64,000 bases of DNA. Origin: Paramagnetospirillum magneticum AMB-1. Lineage in GTDB: Bacteria > Pseudomonadota > Alphaproteobacteria > Rhodospirillales > Magnetospirillaceae. The position numbers and the translations under genes were made by a program. Below, piece by piece: positions 1-10,284 of this stretch. The notes beneath the pieces are model-generated. The model was given only the letters and a program-made list of their open reading frames with translations. It did no database searches and had not been told where the DNA came from. Within the stretch, counting starts at the first letter, position 1. Every line of letters starts with the position of its first letter. The DNA is taken from NCBI RefSeq assembly GCF_000009985.1, contig NC_007626.1, positions 3,961,943 through 4,025,942 of the forward strand, read 5' to 3'.

Positions 1-2
1 TC

Positions 3-458
3 AGCGCCCCCCTGGAAGATGCCGGCCTGCCGCTGCTGGCCCAGCATCTGGACAACATGGACACCTCGACCCTGGTGGATATCTTCCGCGCCGAGGAGCA
101 TTCGTGCCTGCTGGGCACCGACGCGGTCCGGGATGGAGTCGACGTGCCCGGCCGCTCGCTGCACCTGATCGTCTTCGACCGGGTGCCCTGGCCGCGCCCA
201 GACATCCTGCACAAGGCCCGGCGCGCCGAGTTCGGCGGGCGGGCCTATGACGACATGATCACCCGGCTGCGCCTGAAGCAGGCCTTCGGCCGTCTGGTCC
301 GCCGCGCCGACGACCGGGGCGTCTTCGTCCTGCTGGACCCCATGATGCCGTCTCGGCTGTTCGGCGCCTTCCCCCCCGGCGTCGAGCCGGTCAAGGTCGG
401 ACTGGCCGAGGCGGTGCGGCAATGCCGCCAGCTCCTGGCCGCCACGGCCGATGCATAA
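3..458 (+). CDS. DinG/Rad3-type ATP-dependent DNA helicase, C-terminal part (5' end outside window)
   Basis: The reading frame is already open at the left edge, so only about the last 151 residues are seen. They match the end of an XPD/DinG-type superfamily 2 helicase. A motif V-like segment GTDAVRDGVDVPG is followed by a motif VI-like QAFGRLVRRADDRG, whose arginines contact ATP in this family. Such proteins unwind DNA or R-loops in the cytoplasm using ATP. The N-terminal Walker A and Fe-S or exonuclease regions cannot be judged from here, so the subfamily is uncertain. The gene ends with TAA and is followed by an AT-rich gap of about 160 bases. Confidence 0.8.
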   Translation, partial: SAPLEDAGLPLLAQHLDNMDTSTLVDIFRAEEHSCLLGTDAVRDGVDVPGRSLHLIVFDRVPWPRPDILHKARRAEFGGRAYDDMITRLRLKQAFGRLVRRADDRGVFVLLDPMMPSRLFGAFPPGVEPVKVGLAEAVRQCRQLLAATADA

Positions 459-617
459 AATTTTAAATAAAGTTCCGGCACTTTTTGCCAAATTCGTAAG
501 TACTATTTCGCCACCTCGATAGGATAGGTGTTTATTTTTGATGTAACCTTAGGTATAGTTTTCTCGTGAGCAGAGTCTCAAGAAGTTTGACTCTGCGTGT
601 TGCCAGAAGAGGCGGCG

Positions 618-881
618 ATGACGCTGCTAACCCAAGACTGCCATTTCCGATTGGTCTCGGACACAGGACAGGAACTGATCGACGCCGATGATTCCGATGC
701 GTTGATCTGCTTCACACGTCAGATTCTGGCTTGCCCCCGCTTACGGGACTGCGAGTTCGGAGATTACTGCACCATCCTTGCCGCCTCGCTGCTGTCGGAA
801 CACGGCCGCGCCCCGCACGAGACCGGCCGAACCGCCACAACCGTTCAGGCATCTATGCGGGAGCCCTCATTCCAGGAATAG
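618..881 (+). CDS. Small hypothetical protein (87 aa)
   Basis: I do not recognise this protein. The ATG at 618 is chosen because AGAGG lies 5 bases upstream; an in-frame GTG at 597 has no such signal. The product is about 87 residues, acidic, with no transmembrane segment. It has four cysteines in its middle part (C-F-T-R then CPRLRDC and YC), which might bind a metal or form disulfides. It stands alone between the helicase and the hemerythrin gene, preceded by an AT-rich stretch that could hold a promoter. GC content at third positions is lower than in the neighbours. Confidence 0.55.
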   Translation: MTLLTQDCHFRLVSDTGQELIDADDSDALICFTRQILACPRLRDCEFGDYCTILAASLLSEHGRAPHETGRTATTVQASMREPSFQE

Positions 882-910
882 GCTATCTCCCGACTTTTGC
901 CATATGCCCG

Positions 911-940
911 TTGACAAGCATGCCTAAAGTCACATCTGAT
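911..940 (+). promoter_or_regulatory. Possible sigma-70 promoter upstream of the hemerythrin gene
   Basis: A perfect TTGACA at 911-916 is followed after 18 bases by TCTGAT (935-940), a weak -10 match. It lies about 47 bases before the proposed start of the hemerythrin fusion. No operator is evident. Confidence 0.3.
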
Positions 941-986
941 TGAGGATGGGATTTGCCTTTGGCATGTGCGTTGGGCGGGGGCTGGA

Positions 987-2486
987 ATGATCGTTTGGCG
1001 TGACGCCATGTCGGTGGGTGCACCGGCACTGGATGCCGACCACAAGAGGCTGATCGACCTGATCAACCTGACCGAACAGTGGATCGGCCAGGACAACTGG
1101 CGTCAGGTCGCCACCATCACCGAAGAACTGCTCCGCTACGTCGACGAGCATTTCCGGCGCGAAGAGGCGGTGATGGCCGCCATCAAATACTCAGAGTTGG
1201 AACAGCACAAGAAGGCGCACGAGACCCTGGCCCACAAGGCCAAGCTGCTGCACGACAAATTCAAGGCCGCCACCTTGGAGGAGGATCTGAAGACCTGCTC
1301 CCAGGTGCTGATCCGGGTGCTGACCGACTGGCTGGTCACCCATATCCTCAAGGAGGATATGAAGTACAAGGGTTCCGTCCCCAAGAAGGCCCCGCCCCCG
1401 CCCCCGGTTGCGCCGGTGGTCGAGATGTTCAACGGCATGCCGTCCAAGGAGGACGAGGCCGAGCGCAAGGCCCGCTGGGAAGCCCGCCACAAGGACATCG
1501 AATACGAACTGCCGCCCAACCTCGCCCATCTGCTGAAGCGGCTGGACTACGTGGTGCCGGAACTGCCCCCGCCGGCCGGCAAGTTCGAGAGCTTCGAGAA
1601 GCTGTGCGAGGCGGCCATCGGCCGGCGCATTGACAAGGTGCTGGTGTTCTTCCACCGCCACAACCCGGCCTTAAAGCGCGAGTTGCCACCCTTCTTCCTG
1701 GCCTCGCCCGAATTCGCCGAGAAGTTCAAGCTGGCGGTGACCAGGTTCATCTTCCCCACCATCTGGGAAAGCCGCAACATCCGCATGCTGGCCACCAGCT
1801 ACGAATGGGCCGAGGACGACACCGACAGCTTCTGGGACCACGTCACCAAGCCGCTGGAAGACAGCATCCTCCAGGGCTGGAACAGCGGCTGGGACGAGTT
1901 GAAGCTGCTGGAAACCAAGAAGCCCGACGGCACAAGGGTCTTCCAGGTCAAGGACAACACCAAGGCCCTGCGCGAGATGCTGGCGCCCTCCTCGCCCGAG
2001 GCCTACGACATCCCCAAGATCGGCAACCGCGAGATCGAGACCCTGCGCTCGCTGCTCGATCCCCGGAACGACTGGTGGAAGCGCCTCAACCATGCATGGC
2101 GCATCTGCCACGACCTCTACGAGCAGGAAAAGGACCCGCGCATCTTTCAGCAGAAGGCCCGCGACGGCGCGCTGCGCGACAATCTGCTGGGCGCCTTCGC
2201 CAAGTTCCCGCCGGAATGGGGCGACTTCCTGGTGCTGGCCTGCCACCGGGTGTTCCCACGCATCTCATCGGCCTTCCTGGAAAGCTTCGTCAGTAATTTC
2301 GGCACCACCGAGGCCCAGCGGGAATCCCATGTGCCCTATACGGTCCGCTATCTGCGCCAGGTGAAGGAAGACCCCGACATCTGGCTGCGCGAACGCAATG
2401 CCGAGCAGGAATGGCAGGCCCAGATGAGGGAATTGTCCAACTACCTCGCCAACCGCGAGGCGGACGAGGTGGAAAAAAGACGCTGA
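987..2486 (+). CDS. Bacteriohemerythrin-domain protein with a long uncharacterised C-terminal region
   Basis: Residues 1-130 form a bacteriohemerythrin domain. The start MIVWRDAMSVG and the ligand set are complete: the His in DADHKRL, HFRREE, EQHKKAH and THILKED. These residues hold a di-iron centre that binds oxygen reversibly, which suits O2 sensing or storage. A proline-rich linker follows (near residue 135), then about 350 residues I cannot assign, rich in Trp and charged residues, without membrane segments. Typical bacteriohemerythrins are about 130 to 200 residues, so this is a fusion. The ATG at 987 fits the family start better than the GTG at 966. The protein is probably cytoplasmic and monocistronic. 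Confidence 0.8.
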   Translation: MIVWRDAMSVGAPALDADHKRLIDLINLTEQWIGQDNWRQVATITEELLRYVDEHFRREEAVMAAIKYSELEQHKKAHETLAHKAKLLHDKFKAATLEEDLKTCSQVLIRVLTDWLVTHILKEDMKYKGSVPKKAPPPPPVAPVVEMFNGMPSKEDEAERKARWEARHKDIEYELPPNLAHLLKRLDYVVPELPPPAGKFESFEKLCEAAIGRRIDKVLVFFHRHNPALKRELPPFFLASPEFAEKFKLAVTRFIFPTIWESRNIRMLATSYEWAEDDTDSFWDHVTKPLEDSILQGWNSGWDELKLLETKKPDGTRVFQVKDNTKALREMLAPSSPEAYDIPKIGNREIETLRSLLDPRNDWWKRLNHAWRICHDLYEQEKDPRIFQQKARDGALRDNLLGAFAKFPPEWGDFLVLACHRVFPRISSAFLESFVSNFGTTEAQRESHVPYTVRYLRQVKEDPDIWLRERNAEQEWQAQMRELSNYLANREADEVEKRR

Positions 2487-2574
2487 GGCGCCATGCGCCC
2501 CGCCACGATTGACGCGCCCCCCTGCCGGGGACTAGCTTTCCGCTCTTCATCTGTTGAATGGAAAGCATAGACCC

Positions 2575-4161
2575 ATGTCCTCCGATTCCCGCGACCTTGC
2601 CCGCTCCGCCACCGCCTGGCCATTTCAAGAGGCCCGTGCTCTGCTGGATGAGCGTCTGAAAGGCAAAGCGCCGGACAAGGGCTATGTGCTGTTCGAGACC
2701 GGCTATGGCCCGTCGGGCCTGCCCCACATCGGCACCTTCGGCGAAGTGGCGCGCACCACCATGGTGCGCCGCGCCTTCTCGCTGCTGGCGCCTGAGATTC
2801 CCACCCGTCTGTTCGCCTTCTCCGACGACATGGACGGGCTGCGCAAGGTGCCCGACAACATCCCCAACAAGGAGATGGTGGCGAAGCATCTGGGCAAGCC
2901 GCTGACCCGCATTCCCGATCCCTTCGGCACCCACGAAAGCTTCGGGCATCACAACAATGCCCGCCTGCGCAGCTTCCTCGACACCTTCGGCTTCGAATAC
3001 GAGTTCCAGTCGGCCACCGACTGGTACACCTCGGGCCGCTTCGACGCCGCCCTGCTGGGTGTGCTCCGGCACTATGACGACGTCATCAACGTGGTGCTGC
3101 CGACCCTGGGCGACGAGCGCCGCGCCACCTATTCCCCCTTCCTGCCCGTCTGCCCGGAAACCGGCATCGTGCTGCAGGTCCCGGTGGTGGAGCGCAACGT
3201 GGATGCCGGCACCATCGTCTACAAGCGCGAGGACGGCAAGCTGATCGAGACCCCGGTCACCGGCGGCGCCTGCAAGCTGCAGTGGAAGGCCGATTGGGGC
3301 ATGCGCTGGGTGGCCCTGGGCGTCGATTACGAGATGAGCGGCAAGGACCTGATCCCCTCGGTCCAGCTGTCGACCCGCATCGCCGCCATCCTGGGCGGCC
3401 GCGCCCCCATGAACCTGACCTACGAGCTGTTCCTGGACGACCAGGGCCAGAAGATCTCCAAGTCCAAGGGCAACGGCCTGGCCGTGGAGGACTGGCTGAA
3501 ATACGCGCCGCAGGAAAGCCTGGCGCTGTTCATGTACCAGAAGCCCAAGACCGCCAAGCGCCTGTATTTCGACGTCATCCCGCGGGCCGTGGACGAGTAT
3601 CTGGCCTATCTGGGCAAGTTCCCCTCGGAAGAGCCGGGCAAGAAGCTGGACAATCCGGTGTGGCACATCCACGGCGGCAAGCCGCCGGCCGAGGACGCCC
3701 ATCTGTCGTTCAACATCCTGCTGAATCTGGTCAGCGTCTGCCACTCGGACGATCCGGCGGTGATCTGGGGCTTCATCAAGCGCTACGCCCCGGGCGCGGC
3801 GCCGGAAACCGCGCCGATCCTGAGCGGGCTGGTGGGCTATGCCATCGCCTATTACCGCGACTTCGTCCTGCCCAACAAGACCTACCGCAAGGCCACGCCC
3901 GACGAGGTCGAGGCCTTCGCCGCGCTGAAAGCCGGTCTGGAGGCCCTGTCCGCCGAGGCCAGTGTCGAGGACATCCAGAATCTGGTCTATGAGATCGGCA
4001 AGCGCCCCTGCTTCGCCGACCTCAAGGCCTGGTTCAAGGCCTGCTACGAGGTGCTGCTGGGCAACGACCAGGGCCCGCGCATGGGCAGCTTCATCAAGCT
4101 GTTCGGCGTGGCCGAAACCATCGCCCTGCTGGACAAGGCGATTGCCGGCCAGGACATGTAA
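2575..4161 (+). CDS. lysK: Lysyl-tRNA synthetase, class I
   Basis: This enzyme charges tRNA-Lys with lysine using ATP. It is the class I (Rossmann-fold) type known from archaea and many alphaproteobacteria, not the class II LysS. The HIGH-like motif is in GPSGLPHIGTFGE (about residue 45) and the KMSKS motif is KISKSKGNG (about residue 300). The length, 528 residues, fits the family. The ATG at 2575 is preferred over an upstream in-frame TTG because the conserved protein starts near there. A GC-rich hairpin and T-run after the stop suggest a single-gene transcript. Confidence 0.95.
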   Translation: MSSDSRDLARSATAWPFQEARALLDERLKGKAPDKGYVLFETGYGPSGLPHIGTFGEVARTTMVRRAFSLLAPEIPTRLFAFSDDMDGLRKVPDNIPNKEMVAKHLGKPLTRIPDPFGTHESFGHHNNARLRSFLDTFGFEYEFQSATDWYTSGRFDAALLGVLRHYDDVINVVLPTLGDERRATYSPFLPVCPETGIVLQVPVVERNVDAGTIVYKREDGKLIETPVTGGACKLQWKADWGMRWVALGVDYEMSGKDLIPSVQLSTRIAAILGGRAPMNLTYELFLDDQGQKISKSKGNGLAVEDWLKYAPQESLALFMYQKPKTAKRLYFDVIPRAVDEYLAYLGKFPSEEPGKKLDNPVWHIHGGKPPAEDAHLSFNILLNLVSVCHSDDPAVIWGFIKRYAPGAAPETAPILSGLVGYAIAYYRDFVLPNKTYRKATPDEVEAFAALKAGLEALSAEASVEDIQNLVYEIGKRPCFADLKAWFKACYEVLLGNDQGPRMGSFIKLFGVAETIALLDKAIAGQDM

Positions 4162-4180
4162 ATCAACGCCCCTATTCCAT

Positions 4181-4210
4181 CCGGGGCCGATATGCCCCGG
4201 CCCCCTTTTA
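4181..4210 (+). terminator. Rho-independent terminator after lysK
   Basis: CCGGGGC at 4181 pairs with GCCCCGG ending at 4200 across a 6-base loop, and CCCCCTTTTA follows. It lies 20 bases after the lysK stop. Further GC-rich hairpins at about 4230-4275 may end the convergent cupin transcript. Confidence 0.7.
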
Positions 4211-4279
4211 CTTACAAATGAAAGGGAGGCTTGGAGGCATCGCCTCCAGGCGGGGCCGGGGCGGCAGCCCCGCAATGGA

Positions 4280-4621
4280 TCAGGGGTCCCGGTGCAGGGC
4301 CAGCCACACGGTGGGCTGGTCCGGCGCCGTCCACTCCACCCGATGGCGGCAATGGGCGGGCAGCAGCAGCCAGTCGCCGGGGGTCAGGGCGCGGGGATGT
4401 TCCTCCCCCTCCAGGCGGACCATGGCGGCGCCCCTGACCACCACCACCCACTCGTCGTCGTCCTGATCGAGCCACTGGCCCTCGGGCGTGGTCTGGCCGT
4501 TGGAGACGATGCGCAGCAGGCGGAACCGCCCGCCGTCCAGCAAGGGATCAAACCGCTCCGCCTCGAAGTCGTCGTTCGGCAGATTGTCGAACAGGCTTCC
4601 GGCGGCGGGCGGCTGGTTCAT
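4280..4621 (-). CDS. Cupin-domain protein (113 aa)
   Basis: A single small beta-barrel cupin domain. The conserved segments are EWVVVVRGAAMVRLEGEE and the second motif LTPGDWLLLPAHCRHRVEWT, where PAHCRHRV supplies histidines for a possible metal site. Proteins of this size bind a metal or small ligand; the substrate cannot be inferred. Its ATG overlaps the plsY stop (ATGA at 4618-4621), so it is translationally coupled as the last gene of the pyrB-pyrC'-plsY transcript. No signal peptide or membrane segment is seen. Confidence 0.82.
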   Translation of the reverse strand: MNQPPAAGSLFDNLPNDDFEAERFDPLLDGGRFRLLRIVSNGQTTPEGQWLDQDDDEWVVVVRGAAMVRLEGEEHPRALTPGDWLLLPAHCRHRVEWTAPDQPTVWLALHRDP

Positions 4622-5223
4622 CCCTCGCTCTCCGTCTTCTTCTTGCCGCCGATCCGGGGTTCCTCGCCCCGGATCAGGCGGATGATGTTGGCCTTGTGGC
4701 GGTAAAAGCCCATCACCGCCAGCCCGGCGGCCATCAGGGCGTATTGCGGCCCGGCGAAATACAGGGCGAAGCCGGGCGAGGCCGCCAGGGCGATCAGTGC
4801 CGACAGGGACGAGATGCGGAAGATGGCCGCGCTCACCAGCCAGGTGCCGATGCAGGCCAGCCCCACCGGCCACGCCGCCGCCAGCAAGGTGCCGATGGTG
4901 GTGGCGACGCCCTTGCCGCCCTTGAAGCCCAGCCAGACCGGGAAATTGTGCCCAAGCACGGCGGCGAAGCCGGCAACCGGCACCATCTCACGGCCCAGCA
5001 GGACCCACACCAGCCCCACGGCGATGGCGCCCTTGCCGCCGTCCAGCAGCAGGGTGGCCAGGGCCAGCCCCTTGCGCCCGGTGCGCAGCACGTTGGTGGC
5101 GCCGATATTGCCCGAGCCGATCTGGCGGATGTCCCCCAGCCCGGCGAGGCGGGTCAGCACCAGCCCGAAGGGCACCGAGCCCAGCAGATAGCCGCCCAAG
5201 GTAGCTGCGACCAGCTCAAGCAT
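4618..5223 (-). CDS. plsY: Glycerol-3-phosphate acyltransferase PlsY
   Basis: An integral inner-membrane enzyme that moves an acyl group from acyl-phosphate to glycerol-3-phosphate, the first step of phospholipid synthesis. The three family motifs are present: GSVPFGLVLTRLAG, GSGNIGATNVLRTGRKG, and the glycine-rich GFKGGKGVATTIG. There are about five hydrophobic segments, and the length of 201 residues is normal. Its start overlaps the 3' end of the dihydroorotase-like gene by 8 bases. The pyrB-pyrC-plsY order is common in alphaproteobacteria. Confidence 0.95.
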   Translation of the reverse strand: MLELVAATLGGYLLGSVPFGLVLTRLAGLGDIRQIGSGNIGATNVLRTGRKGLALATLLLDGGKGAIAVGLVWVLLGREMVPVAGFAAVLGHNFPVWLGFKGGKGVATTIGTLLAAAWPVGLACIGTWLVSAAIFRISSLSALIALAASPGFALYFAGPQYALMAAGLAVMGFYRHKANIIRLIRGEEPRIGGKKKTESEG

Positions 5224-6525
5224 CGTGCGTATACACCGTCCGCCCGTCGACGATGGTGCGCATCACCATGCCCTGCACCGGGCGGTCGTCGAAGGGGGAG
5301 TTCTTGGACTTGGAATGGAAGCTCTTGGCGTTGACCTTCCAGCCGCGATCGGGATCAAACAGCACCAGGTCGGCCGCCGCCCCCACCTTCAGGCGGCCGG
5401 CCGCCAGATTGAGGATGGCGGAGGGAGCACAGGTGATCAGCCTCAGCGCCTCGATCAGGCTCATATGGCCGTTATGGGCGAGGTCCAGGGTGACCGGCAG
5501 CAGGGTCTCGAGACCCACGCCGCCGAACTCGGCCACGGCGAAGGGCACCCGCTTGGAATCCTGGTCCTGGGGGGAATGGTCCGAGGCCACGGCGTCGATG
5601 GTGCCGTCCTTCAGCCCCTCGACCACCGCCTGGCGATCGGTTTCGGAGCGGAGCGGCGGCGACAGCTTGGCGAAGGTGCGATAGTCCTTCACCGCCAGTT
5701 CGTTCAGGGCGAAATAGGGCGGCGCGGTATCGCAGGTGACCGGCAGGCCCTTGGCCTTGGCCTTGCGGATGATCTCGACGCCGGCGGCAGTGGCCACATG
5801 GGCGGCGTGGTAGCGCCCATTGGTGATCTCCACCAGCCGCATGTCGCGTTCCAGCATGATGGCCTCGGCGGCCACCGGAATGCCGGACAGGCCCATGCGG
5901 GTGGCCAGTTCGCCCTCGTTCATCATGCCGCCCTCGGCCAGGGAGGGCTCCTCCGGGTGCTGGACGATCAGCAGGCCGAAGGTGGCGGCATAGGTCAGCG
6001 CCCGGCGCATGACCTGGGCGTTGCGGATGGCCTTGAGGCCATCGGTGAAGCCCAGGGCGCCGGCCTCGGCCAGCATGCCCATCTCGGCCAGTTCCTTGCC
6101 CTCCACCCGCTTGGTGGCGGCGGCATAGGGATAGACCTTGGCCAGACCGATCTTGCGGGCGCGGCGCGCCACGAATTCCACGGTGGCGACCTCGTCGATC
6201 ACCGGATTGGTGTTGGGCAGGCAGACCATGGAGGTGACGCCGCCGGCCACTGCCGCCTCACCCGCCGATTTCAGGGTCTCCTTGTGCTCCTCGCCCGGCT
6301 CGCGCAGCTGGACGCGCATGTCCACCAGACCGGGGGCAAGGCACAGGCCCTTGCAGTCCACCACCTCCATGCCCGAGGGCACGCCGCCCTGGAACAGGCC
6401 GGGGCCCACATCGGCGATGGTCTCGCCATTGGTCAGCAGGGCGCCCCGGGTATCCAGCCCGGTGGCCGGGTCCAGCAGGCGGGCGTTGACATAGGCCACC
6501 AGGCCCGAGGAATTGCGGGCGGCCA

Positions 6526-6526
<1 letters not shown>
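5216..6526 (-). CDS. Dihydroorotase homologue lacking the HxH metal motif (probable non-catalytic PyrC'/PyrX)
   Basis: The fold is that of type I dihydroorotase (436 aa, amidohydrolase superfamily). Family segments are present: LREPGEEHKET, KLSPPLRSETDRQA and VASDHSPQDQ. The usual DxHxHxREPG metal motif reads DMRVQLREPG, with Arg and Gln at residues 71 and 73 instead of the two zinc-binding histidines. The later CEVTPHH-like segment reads CDTAPPYF. It is therefore likely inactive and may stabilise aspartate transcarbamoylase, as PyrC' does in Pseudomonas. Its ATG overlaps the pyrB stop (ATGA), consistent with complex formation. An active dihydroorotase should then be encoded elsewhere in the genome. 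Confidence 0.85.
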
Positions 6527-7479
<953 letters not shown>

Positions 7480-7619
7480 GGTTCGGGAACTATAGGGCCA
7501 GCCGGCCCGCCGGGCAAGACGGCGAGAGCGCTCCTTGCGCCGCAACGATACACGTGTCTTGCGCCCGGGTCGAAAGTACACCCACAATGCGGCAACGAAA
7601 CCCGCCGAAAACTGGGTCG

Positions 7620-10199
7620 ATGAAAACAGGAGAGGGACGCCTGGGGCTCCGTGTCCGTATCGCCGTGGCGATCGCGGTCACCTGCCTTGTCTCGGTGGTC
7701 GTCGTGGTGGGCTTTCTTCGCCACGCCCTGGAACGCCAGGCGGCGGCCCAGTGGAGCCGCGAGCGCGGCCAGGTCGCCTCGGCCCTGGCCATCGGGCTCG
7801 ACGCCGCCATCAAGTCCATGACCGAGGACCTCCGCTTTGCCGCCTCCCTGCCCGAAATGGCCGCATTGCCCGCCATCAATCAGGTGGAGCGCGCCATCAA
7901 CGGCATTCCCGCCGATGCCGACCCGCAAAAGCGGCAGATCCTGAACAGCCTGATGAAGGGCGGACACTTCTCTGTCCTGTTCGTGCTGCAGCCCAACGGC
8001 GACCACTACATCAGCCACCCCTTCCACGTGCAACAGCGCCTGAAGCGCTTCAATCTGGCCGACCGCCCGTATTTCCAGGAAGCCTCCCGCACCAGCGGCC
8101 CCGCCCTGTCCGACGCCTTCGTGGGGGCCGACGGCATTCCCGCCGTGGCCATCGACGTGCCGCGCCTCGACGGGCGGGGGGAGGTCATCCTGCATCTGGG
8201 CGGCGTCATCCATCTGCCCCGGCTGACGGAAATCTTCGCCGGCTCCATCCTGCCGCCCTTCGATATGGGCGTCCTGATGGACCGCCAGGGCACGGTGATC
8301 GCCGCCACCGGGCGCGGCCAGACGGTGGAGGCCCCCGACGGGGCGCTGACCGCCGCCGCCAGGGCGTTCCAGAGCACCTCCCCCGCTCCCGGCAAGGCAG
8401 CGGTCAAAGCCTATCCCAGCCCCACCGGCAAGGAGGAGATGATCGCCGCCTTCGTGCTGCTGAACAACGGCTGGACCGTGTCCCTGGCCCGCCCCCGGTC
8501 CAGCTTCGTCGACGAGATCGCCCCGGAGGTGACCCGCATCTCGGTCATTGTCGGCGGCTTGCTGCTGCTGGTGTCCTCCCTGGGTTTCGCGATCGCCCAT
8601 CATGTGGCCGGGCGCTGGGACGCGGCGCGCAAGGCCCTGGCCGCCGCCCATGACGAGCTTGAGACCCGGGTGCATGAGCGGACCGCCGCCCTGGACACCA
8701 GCCGCCGCGAGCTGTCCACCAAGTCGCGAACGCTGGAAACCATTCTGGACAACATCGCCCAGGGCATCAGCGTCTATGACGACGATCTGCGCCTGGTGGC
8801 CTGCAATCACCGGTTCGGAGAGTTGCTGCGCCTGCCCCCGGACATGACCCGGCCGGGAACGGCGCTGGAGGACTACCTGCGCTTCAACGCGAGGCGGGGC
8901 GAATACGGTCCCGGCGACCCCGAGGCCCATGTGGCCGAGCGCATGGATCTGGCCCGCAACTTCCAGCCGCACCGCTTCCAGCGCCAGAGGGCCGACGGCA
9001 CCGCGCTCGAGGTCATCGGCAACCCCTTGCCCGGCGGCGGCTTCGTCGCCACCCACACCGACATCACCGAGGCCCGGCGGGCCGAGGAAGCCCTGCGCAC
9101 CCTGTCGCGGGCCGTGGAGCAAAGTCCGGTCTCGGTGATCATCACCGACCCCCGCGGCAACATCGATTACGTGAACCCCAAATTCATGGAGGTCTGCGGC
9201 TACACTTTGGAAGAAGTGCGCGGCCTCAATCCTCGCTTGCTGAAATCCGGCCTGACCCAGGATGCGGTCTACGCCGACCTATGGCGGACCATTACCGCCG
9301 GCGGCACCTGGGAAGGCGAGTTGCAGAACCGCCGGAAGAACGGCGAACTGTATTGGGAGAGGGCCTCCATCTCCCCGATCCGCTCTCCCGACGGCGCCAT
9401 CTTGCACTATCTGGCGGTCAAGGAGGACATCACCGCCCGCAAGGCCGCCGAGGACGCCCTGGTCGCCGCCATGCAGGCCGCCGAGGACGCCAACCGCGCC
9501 AAGACCGTCTTCCTGTCGCATATGAGCCACGAGTTGCGCACGCCGCTGACCGCCGTGCTGGGCTATACCGAGATGCTGGAAAGCGGCATGGCCGGGCCGC
9601 TGCCGTCCCAGCACGCCGATTTCGTCGCCGCCATTTCGGACAGCGGCCGGCACCTGCTGTCCATCATCGACGAAGTGCTCGACATCAGCCGCATCGAACT
9701 GGGCAGCTACCGCATCGCGACCGGCCCCACCGATTTGAGGTCCATCGCCCAGGAATGCGTCGGGATGCTGCGGCCGCAATGCGTCGCCAAGGACATCCAG
9801 CTCGATCTGGAGGAGGGCGGGGCCATGCCGCTGGTCACCGATTCCCGCGCCGTGCGCCAGGTGTTGATCAACCTGCTGGGCAATGCCGTCAAGTACACCG
9901 AGGCGGGCGGCCGCATCTCGGTCGGCCTGACGCGGGCCGGCCAGACCCTGCGCGTCGTCGTCGCCGATACCGGCTGCGGCATCGCCACCGACAAGCTGGC
10001 TCATGTCTTCGAGCCCTTCCAGCGGGTGGACCCGCTGCGCGCCGACCCGGCCCGCGGCGTCGGCCTGGGGCTGGCCATCTGCCGCCGCATCGTCGAGCTG
10101 CTGCACGGCGACATCGCTATCCAGTCGGAACCGGGCCGAGGCACTGCCGTCACCTTGACTCTGCCGCTCTCCGCCGCGGACAACTCTCCCATTCCATAG
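7620..10199 (+). CDS. Membrane sensor histidine kinase (extracytoplasmic sensor, two PAS, HisKA, HATPase)
   Basis: About 859 residues. Order: an N-terminal membrane helix (about residues 10-35), a periplasmic dCache-like sensor to about 300, a second helix ([18 protein letters not shown]), a coiled coil, and a PAS domain reading [21 protein letters not shown] unit with [13 protein letters not shown] follows, then HisKA with [11 protein letters not shown], and a HATPase with NLLGNAVKY and DTGCGIA. It would phosphorylate an unseen response regulator; there is no receiver domain. The ATG at 7620 is preferred over upstream GTG 7554 and ATG 7587 because the helix begins just after it. It is divergent from pyrB and precedes two more signalling genes on the same strand. 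Confidence 0.88.
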
Positions 10200-10284
10200 G
10201 GTCTGGACCCGATCCCCGTCGTGACACTTCGTCATTTTCCGGTTAGATTTGACGAAACTGCCAGTCACCTGAGATTCAGATCGC

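Noticed and set aside
4622..4873. An N-terminal extension of the cupin gene into plsY
   Set aside because: The extension is an Arg/Gly-rich shadow of plsY; the ATGA overlap at 4618-4621 gives a better start.
7554..7619. Upstream start of the sensor kinase at GTG 7554
   Set aside because: It adds 22 residues without a ribosome-binding site before the membrane helix and overlaps the likely pyrB promoter region.
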